NCBI GenBank assembly: GCA_020721745.1
Contig: DYMC01000023.1
Span: 1 to 18,148, forward strand
Origin: Lentisphaera sp.
Lineage (GTDB): Bacteria > Verrucomicrobiota > Lentisphaeria > Victivallales > GWF2-50-93
Direction of reading: 5' to 3'
Length of the DNA: 18,148 nucleotides
Shown: positions 13,548 through 18,148 of the stretch, piece after piece
How positions within the stretch are numbered: the first letter of the stretch is position 1
Layout of the letters: every line of letters starts with the position of its first letter
The notes under the pieces: generated by a model
The model's input: only the letters and a program-made list of their open reading frames with translations
What the model was told of the DNA's origin: nothing
The model's database searches: none
Translations under genes and position numbers: made by a program

Positions 13548-14419
13548 CGATGCGGCATCATCCCCGGTTCCAACGCTGGCTGAAGACCCATTCCGGCGAG
13601 CTTGACGCGATACTTTTCGACATTGACGGCACGCTGATCGCGGGAAGAAAGGCTATGCCCGGCGCGTCGGCTCTCCTCGATGAACTGCTGGCCAGGAAGA
13701 TTCCATACCTTCTCCTCACAAACGACGGCAACCACTCGGTCGAGGAGAAGAGCCGCATGACAGCGAAGGCCGGACTCGACATCCCCCCGGAACGCTTCGT
13801 ATCCTGCAGCATGCCGTTGAGCATCTTCGTCGAGGAGAACAAGCACCATGGCCAGAGGTTCTTTGTCATGGGAGACCTCGGAAAGCCTTGCTTCGCGGAA
13901 AAGGCCGGGCTGCGGGTGGAAAGAAATCCCAAACTGATAGCCGGATGCAAGGGTGTTATAGTGGGCGAGGGCTCATACGACTGGCAGAGCGCTTTCTTCG
14001 CGGTCGTGAATTTCTTCATGAAAAATCCCTCCGCGCCCCTGCTTGTGCCCAATCCGGACAGCTATTGGCCGAATGGCCCCGACGGGGAGATCGGCATCGG
14101 GGCCGGCGGGAAGGCTCGCTTCATATGCACCATACTGCGGGAATACGGGATCATCATTCATCCGGTCTATTTTGGCAAACCCTACAAGCTCATATTCAAC
14201 TTCGCCATGCGCAGGCTTGCCCAGCTTTATCCGCATCACCATGGATTCAGAAAGAAAAGAATGCTCATGATCGGCGATTCCCTCCGCTCGGATGTCCGAG
14301 GCGGAAATCGCTTCGGCATCAGAACCGCCCTCGTCCTCACTGGTATAAGCAAGCCCGCGCATCTGAAAAATCTCGACAAATGCCTCAGCCCCGAACTCGT
14401 CTTCGACAGACTCGCCTGA
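13544..14419 (+). CDS. HAD-superfamily hydrolase, subclass IIA (NagD-like)
   Basis: The protein is a cytoplasmic phosphatase-type enzyme with all four HAD motifs: FDIDGT (Asp26 nucleophile, Asp28 acid), LLTNDGN (Thr59), Lys212 in YFGKPYK, and MIGDSLRSD (Asp245, Asp250). The C2a cap between motifs II and III is of the NagD/4-nitrophenylphosphatase type. Length is 291 residues. The start overlaps the cobO stop (ATGA), with AAGGGG 8 nt upstream. Upstream in-frame codons back to 13289 are only a read-through of cobO in another frame. The substrate is unknown; members act on sugar phosphates, nucleotides or pyridoxal phosphate. The tight coupling to cobO raises the possibility of a corrinoid-related or nucleotide by-product, but that is inference. 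A strong terminator follows. Confidence 0.9.
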   Translation: MTMRHHPRFQRWLKTHSGELDAILFDIDGTLIAGRKAMPGASALLDELLARKIPYLLLTNDGNHSVEEKSRMTAKAGLDIPPERFVSCSMPLSIFVEENKHHGQRFFVMGDLGKPCFAEKAGLRVERNPKLIAGCKGVIVGEGSYDWQSAFFAVVNFFMKNPSAPLLVPNPDSYWPNGPDGEIGIGAGGKARFICTILREYGIIIHPVYFGKPYKLIFNFAMRRLAQLYPHHHGFRKKRMLMIGDSLRSDVRGGNRFGIRTALVLTGISKPAHLKNLDKCLSPELVFDRLA

Positions 14420-14478
14420 TTTTCGTTTACGGCAATTGCCCTTGCCCTAAACGGAAATTTATGAACGATGATATGAAC

Positions 14479-14512
14479 AAAAAAAAAGCGCGGTCGAAAC
14501 CGCGCTTTTTTT
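14479..14512 (+). terminator. Bidirectional rho-independent terminator
   Basis: GCGCGGT (14488-14494) pairs perfectly with ACCGCGC (14499-14505) around a CGAA tetraloop. An A-run precedes the stem and seven T residues follow it. It ends the cobO-HAD transcript and can work in reverse for the convergent glmM operon. Confidence 0.9.
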
Positions 14513-14599
14513 GCGAATCCACAAACAATTTTCACCTATTGGGTTAATTGTTGCATCTTGAAAAGAATTCATGCAACTAATTATACCACAAATGTTTAA

Positions 14600-14633
14600 A
14601 AAAGTCAAGATCCCCTTTTATCTTTTTTCTATC
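14600..14633. repeat. Dispersed repeat, copy 2 (partner at 6-40)
   Basis: AAAAGTCAAG (14600-14609) is followed by a short C-run and then the same 17-nt block (14617-14633) seen at 24-40. Orientation is the same on the plus strand. As at the left edge, it lies beyond the 3' end of a minus-strand gene. Confidence 0.5.
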
Positions 14634-14752
14634 ACTTTTCCAGGTAAGAGCCTAAAAAACCGGGATTTTAGGAAGAGCTTCTCGCAAGCGAAAAGGATGC
14701 CCTGCCGGCCAGATGGTTCAGAAGATAGGGGGAGCCGCGCTCAAGGCAGTCC

Positions 14753-15715
14753 CTATTTCGTGTCCGCGCCAGCCTCCTTCTGCTGGAAGAGCATGACGGC
14801 GCCAAAGGATAGGAACGCGATGTAGGAGGCGGCATAGGCAGCCGCGAGGAGGAGGTAGCTTGCGGGTATGCTCCTTCGGCTGGCTATCGCGTCGGCGAGC
14901 CAGAACAGCTGCCAGTTCGGCAGAAGCGCATAGCACAGGGCTCCGAGGGAGAAAGTGTTGGCCGAGGCCCCGAAAAAATAGTCCGAGACAAGCCCCAGGA
15001 AGAAGACAATCGAGACCACCGTCAGATTAGCGACCATGTCAAGCCGGGTGGACAATGCGACGGTGAGCGCGACCATCAGCCAGACGGCCAGGACGAGAAG
15101 GACGAAGACTGGCGCCAGTATCGAGAAGGCTATCACCGGTTCGTCGGCCGTCGCCGCACCCGGGACTAGAACGGACACCACCACCGCCATCAGGCCGCCC
15201 AGGACGAAGATCCCGATGGACGCCGACGATGCAAATGGCTTCCTGTGGAGATAATTTCTTATCGCCCCGTAGAGGGACGCGGCTGCAAGAGCGCCGATGA
15301 AGGAGTAGAATTTCGCCCAGTCGAGCTCGAACTGGTCCTTGGCCACGCGTATGGACACGAGGATGGCCGACTCGCAGGCAATCACGAAGATGGTCATCGC
15401 CGCGATTATCCCCGCGATCTTCGCAAGGATGAAGGACCATCTGGGGACGGGCTTGGACAGCAGAAGCAGGACGGTTCCATTTCGCATCTCGCGGGCCACT
15501 GTGTGGCTTGCGCAGAGAACTGAGCAGACAAGGGAGAAGACAAGAGTCGTCGCCAGCCCTGTGTCGCAGACGAGCTTCGACTGGTCCCTGAAGACGAACA
15601 GCGCCATCATCGGGGAGCAGCCTATGATCACGAGCGCAGTGAGCAGCAGCAGATAGAATATCGGCTCCCGCAGGGACTCCCTCAAGGTGTTCTTGGCTAT
15701 CTGATAGAAACTCAT
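14753..15715 (-). CDS. ABC-2 type transporter permease
   Basis: The 320-residue integral membrane protein starts with an ABC-2 permease-like N-terminus (FYQIAKNTLRESLREPIFYLLLL). It carries the family landmark VAREMRNGTVLLLLSKPVPRW-S, a cytoplasmic coupling region, plus about six to seven hydrophobic helices (about 20-40, 58-75, 95-118, 165-190, 195-225, 230-255, 285-312). Such permeases work with a separate ATPase to move drugs, polysaccharide, lipids or copper-related cargo. No ATPase gene is in the window, so cargo cannot be inferred. It starts 19 nt after the stop of the GlmU-like gene in the same orientation with only a weak ribosome-binding site, so co-transcription is likely. A gene-cluster link to envelope sugar metabolism is possible but not shown. 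Confidence 0.85.
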   Translation of the reverse strand: MSFYQIAKNTLRESLREPIFYLLLLTALVIIGCSPMMALFVFRDQSKLVCDTGLATTLVFSLVCSVLCASHTVAREMRNGTVLLLLSKPVPRWSFILAKIAGIIAAMTIFVIACESAILVSIRVAKDQFELDWAKFYSFIGALAAASLYGAIRNYLHRKPFASSASIGIFVLGGLMAVVVSVLVPGAATADEPVIAFSILAPVFVLLVLAVWLMVALTVALSTRLDMVANLTVVSIVFFLGLVSDYFFGASANTFSLGALCYALLPNWQLFWLADAIASRRSIPASYLLLAAAYAASYIAFLSFGAVMLFQQKEAGADTK

Positions 15716-15734
15716 GCCGACCGATATTGTATTT

Positions 15735-16625
15735 TTATGCTGGCTTCAAGTCCTTCTGCACTATCTCCCCAGGGCGTGTCATCATGCCAGGCCATATCTT
15801 CCGTCCCGGATATATGCTCGTGTGTATTCCCGTGTGAACGTTGTCTCCGATGATTGTCCCGAACTTCCGTCTTCCGGTGTCGGCGAGCTCCCCTTCGACC
15901 TCGGACTTGTGGTTCTTGCCGTCGTGCCTGAAATTGGCGGTGATGGTGCCGGCTCCGATGTTGGTGTTGAATCCAATTACGGAGTCGCCAATGTAGCTGA
16001 GGTGACCGACTGAGACCTTGTCCATGAGGACGGAGTTTTTTATCTCGACGGCCTGTCCGATGTGGCATCCGTCGCCGATGTAGCTGCTGCCCCTGATGTA
16101 GCAGTTGGGGCCTATCTTGCAATTTTCGCCGATGATAGCGTTGCCCTCGATAAAGACGCCGGGGAGTATTTTCGCAGTGGCGGCTATCCTTGCATTGCCC
16201 TCTATGTTGACCCCGCTGCGAATTTCGCAGAGCATCTCGCTCCTGTCCATCCTCGACATAATATGCTCGTTGATGGAGAGGAAATCCCATGGGTGGCGTA
16301 TGACCATGCTGCCATCTCCGCACTCGAATTGTTCCGCGCCGGGTTCCGGGTTGCTCGAGTCGCCATGGGTGGTCCAGCAAACCGGCAGCCGCTCGATCGG
16401 ACAGAAGACCGCGAAGCTCCTGGACTTTGCGATTTTCGCGAGCAGGGCATCGGACGGGAAGAAATCCTCCCTTGCGCAAAGCGAATCGCAGGAGAGCGTC
16501 TCGAGGCGCATCCTGAGCAGTTCCGAATATTTCCATCCAGCGACCTTGCAGTCGGAGATCTTCCTCCCGATATTGAGCGGGTGCAGGCTTCTCTTCTCGC
16601 CTATGCTTATTATCTTCAGCTTCAC
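15735..16625 (-). CDS. GlmU-like left-handed beta-helix acyltransferase with shortened N-terminal domain
   Basis: The C-terminal part (about 137-275) is a hexapeptide-repeat left-handed beta-helix (GVNIEGNARIA, GNAIIGENCKIGPNCYI and so on), ending with NTNIGAGTITANFRHDGKN and GRRKFGTIIGDNVHTGIHTS as in GlmU-type acetyltransferases. His208 and Tyr211 (VGHLSYIGD) align with the catalytic GHLTYLGD region of GlmU. The N-terminal about 125 residues lack the nucleotidyltransferase loop L-x-x-G-x-G-T-R. They instead show LHPLNIGRKISDCKVAGWKY and RHPWDFLSINE, reminiscent of reduced 'NTP_transf_4' GlmU-like proteins. The start is GTG at 16625, overlapping the glmM stop (GTGA), giving 296 residues; the ATG at 16670 would lie deep inside glmM. 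With glmM upstream, acetylation of GlcN-1-P or a related amino-sugar phosphate is likely; uridylylation is doubtful. Confidence 0.8.
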   Translation of the reverse strand: MKLKIISIGEKRSLHPLNIGRKISDCKVAGWKYSELLRMRLETLSCDSLCAREDFFPSDALLAKIAKSRSFAVFCPIERLPVCWTTHGDSSNPEPGAEQFECGDGSMVIRHPWDFLSINEHIMSRMDRSEMLCEIRSGVNIEGNARIAATAKILPGVFIEGNAIIGENCKIGPNCYIRGSSYIGDGCHIGQAVEIKNSVLMDKVSVGHLSYIGDSVIGFNTNIGAGTITANFRHDGKNHKSEVEGELADTGRRKFGTIIGDNVHTGIHTSIYPGRKIWPGMMTRPGEIVQKDLKPA

Positions 16626-17974
16626 GCAGCCAGTGCCTTGTTTATCACGCCGTTGATCTTCCTGGTCCATTCCTCGACTTTGTCTGCGGAGGATGCCTCG
16701 ACGAGGGTTCTTATCTTGTTCTCGGTGCCGGAGTATCTGACGACGACGCGCCCCTCGCTCCCGAGGTCCTTCTCGCAGCTTCTTATCACGTCGGCCAGGC
16801 CAGGCACCTCCTCGATGGGAGGTTTCCCCTTCACGTTTATGCTAGTGAGCTTCTGCGGGAACTCCTTCATGAACTTCGCCAGTTCTCCCAGCGCCTTGCC
16901 CTTTGAAATCATCAGATTCATCACGTGGAGGGCGGAGATGATCCCGTCCCCGGTGGTCGCGTAGTCCATGAATATGAGATGTCCGGACTGCTCGCCCCCT
17001 AGATTGAGGCTCCGGGCTCTCATGCGCTCGATCACGTATCTGTCGCCGACATCGGTGATCTCCACGTTTATGCCCTCCTTCTTGAGCGTCTCATGGAGGC
17101 CGAGATTGGTCATTGTGGTGACGACCACGGTGTTTTTCGCCAGCCTGCCTCTTTCGGCGAAGTCCATCGCGCAAATCCCGAGTATCTTGTCGCCGTTCAC
17201 GATCCTCCCCTTGGAGTCGCAAAATATGACCCTGTCGGCATCACCGTCGAGGGCTATCCCCATGTCGGAGCCGGTTCTGAGCACTTCCTCGCACATGGCC
17301 TCGGTGTGCGTGGCGCCGCATTTCTCGTTGATGTTATATCCGTCCGGGGAAACTCCGATGGTCTGGACTGTCGCGCCGAGCTCCCGGAATATCAGGGGGG
17401 CGAGGAAATACGCCGCGCCGTTCGCGCAGTCGAGAACAATCTTCAGGCCTTTGAAGCTGCGGTTCTTTATGGAGCTCTTGGCAAATTCTATGTATCTGCC
17501 CCGGGCATCCTCTATCCTGTATGCCTTGCCAAGCAGGTCCGTGCCTATGTGCTCGCTTGTTATCTCCCCCCCGAGGACATGGGACTCGATGTCGAGCTCG
17601 ACATCGTCGGGCAGCTTGAATCCGTCCGCCGAGAATATCTTTATGCCGTTGTCGTCGCTGGGATTGTGCGATGCGGTTATCATTATTCCGCACGTGGCGC
17701 AAAGTGACTTGGTCAGATGCGCCACCGCCGGAGTCGGCATCGGCCCCACTGCGAAGACATCCATCCCCATGCTGACTATGCCGCTGGTGAGCGCGGTTTC
17801 TATCATGTAGCCAGAGAGACGCGTGTCCTTGCCGATCACGGCCTTGGCCGACCCGTGTCCCTCGGCCTTGAAAACGTGGGCCAAGGCCTTGCCGACCTGA
17901 AGAGCTATTTCAGGTGTTATCGGATATGTGTTCGCCTTCCCTCTGATGCCATCTGTTCCAAACAGCTCTCGCAT
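16622..17974 (-). CDS. glmM: Phosphoglucosamine mutase
   Basis: GlmM interconverts glucosamine-6-phosphate and glucosamine-1-phosphate on the route to UDP-GlcNAc, the precursor of peptidoglycan and LPS. The 450-residue product starts with the typical MRELFGTDGIRG. It has the phosphoserine loop ITASHNPSDDNG (99-110, Ser102 catalytic), the metal site DGDADR (243-248), the sugar-binding loop GEQSGH (327-332) and the phosphate-binding RYSGTE (413-418); Ser rather than Thr in the last two places separates GlmM from other phosphohexomutases. The start at 17974 has CGGAG 5-6 nt upstream and matches the family N-terminus; the open frame continues ten codons further without support. It is the first gene of a three-gene minus-strand operon. 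Confidence 0.97.
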   Translation of the reverse strand: MRELFGTDGIRGKANTYPITPEIALQVGKALAHVFKAEGHGSAKAVIGKDTRLSGYMIETALTSGIVSMGMDVFAVGPMPTPAVAHLTKSLCATCGIMITASHNPSDDNGIKIFSADGFKLPDDVELDIESHVLGGEITSEHIGTDLLGKAYRIEDARGRYIEFAKSSIKNRSFKGLKIVLDCANGAAYFLAPLIFRELGATVQTIGVSPDGYNINEKCGATHTEAMCEEVLRTGSDMGIALDGDADRVIFCDSKGRIVNGDKILGICAMDFAERGRLAKNTVVVTTMTNLGLHETLKKEGINVEITDVGDRYVIERMRARSLNLGGEQSGHLIFMDYATTGDGIISALHVMNLMISKGKALGELAKFMKEFPQKLTSINVKGKPPIEEVPGLADVIRSCEKDLGSEGRVVVRYSGTENKIRTLVEASSADKVEEWTRKINGVINKALAA

Positions 17975-18019
17975 AATATCTCCGGATTTTTCGCAAAGCA
18001 TCAATATACCCCCGCAAGC

Positions 18020-18148
18020 GGCTTAATTCAAGGCAGAAGTTCAGTGATACGCGGTTTCTGCAGCGTGCCGCCGTAGCCTTCGTGCGAAGGCGCATCCATC
18101 GGGCCCGTGCTTTGCCACAGGCTTCCTCCGGACGTTTGGTCGCGTCCC
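18020..18148 (-). ncRNA. rnpB: Possible 3' part of RNase P RNA, cut by the window edge
   Basis: Read on the minus strand, the edge gives in order: a GGACG/CGUCC hairpin (18143-18147 with 18130-18134), a CCUGUG/CACGGG hairpin (18116-18121 with 18104-18109), GAUGGAUG (18093-18100), a GCCUUCG/CGAAGGC hairpin (18076-18091), and GCAGAAACCGCGUAUC (18046-18061). This order matches the P12 - P14-like - 'AGAUGRAUG' - P19-like - 'ACAGAACCC-GCUUAU' layout of bacterial RNase P RNA 3' halves. The 5' half, including the P4 partner strand and P1, lies outside the window, and the last motif deviates by two missing bases from the usual GGCUUAUC. It is therefore a candidate only; no coding frame explains the region better. 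Confidence 0.45.

Larger units (their letters stand above)
14420..14752. other. Intergenic region between the HAD gene and the ABC permease gene
   Basis: No gene is supported here. From left to right there is a CGTTTA/TAAACG stem (14424-14453) containing GGCAATTGCC, the strong bidirectional terminator (14479-14512), an AACAATT/AATTGTT hairpin (14524-14552), the second copy of the dispersed repeat (14600-14633), and a CCTAAAA/TTTTAGG hairpin (about 14650-14672). The stretch is markedly AT-rich compared with both neighbouring genes, which converge on it. Confidence 0.55.

Noticed and set aside
18093..18148. SRP (4.5S) RNA, because of GTCCGGAGGAAGC on the minus strand
   Set aside because: The GGAA tetraloop with the AGGAAGCAGCC asymmetric loop cannot be formed. 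The order of hairpins and the later CAGAAACC block fit RNase P RNA better.

Overview
The window comes from a Gram-negative-type bacterium. MurE carries the DNPR motif typical of meso-diaminopimelate peptidoglycan, there is a MraZ/RsmH/FtsL/FtsI/MurE division cluster, and Shine-Dalgarno sites of the AGGAG type are clear. The core genes look GC-rich (high 50s percent by eye), while the left-most gene and several gaps are much more AT-rich. The gene set does not fix the phylum. A PVC-group bacterium (Kiritimatiellota/Lentisphaerota-like) is a guess from the flavour of MraZ and the short GlmU-like protein, not a result.

Layout. (1) 1-3320 is accessory and eroded: a nitrilase-superfamily amidohydrolase on the minus strand, an apparent C-terminal stub of a Gfo/Idh/MocA oxidoreductase behind it, a transposase C-terminal remnant, an internally deleted fragment of another protein, several palindromic elements, and one apparently intact single-domain response regulator bracketed by inverted repeats. 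(2) 3321-5953 holds two convergent central-metabolism genes, citrate synthase (+) and phosphoglycerate kinase (-). (3) 6085-11350 is the start of a division and cell wall (dcw) operon, mraZ-rsmH-ftsL-ftsI-murE, behind a good promoter overlaid by AGGT repeats at 10-bp steps, a candidate MraZ operator. The cluster stops after murE. (4) 11454-12945 (-) is an ECF sigma factor with a membrane anti-sigma factor, translationally coupled, with a plausible ECF-type promoter. (5) 13026-14512 (+) is a coupled pair, a corrinoid adenosyltransferase and a HAD-IIA phosphatase, ended by a strong terminator. (6) 14753-17974 (-) is an operon of glmM, a GlmU-like left-handed beta-helix acyltransferase and an ABC-2 permease. 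(7) The right edge (minus strand, about 18020-18148) folds and reads like the 3' part of RNase P RNA.

How the genes fit together: glmM with its GlmU-like partner would supply UDP-GlcNAc or a related amino-sugar nucleotide, murE uses the UDP-MurNAc-peptide made from it, and ftsI cross-links the product at the septum. Several starts differ from the longest open frame (pgk, mraZ, ftsL, glmM, the GlmU-like gene, the HAD gene and the response regulator). They were chosen by ribosome-binding site, overlap and family N-terminus. No CRISPR array, complete tRNA or complete rRNA was seen. The most unusual points are the mraZ operator candidate, the shortened GlmU-like protein, the broken oxidoreductase-nitrilase operon, and the nested inverted repeats around the orphan response regulator.
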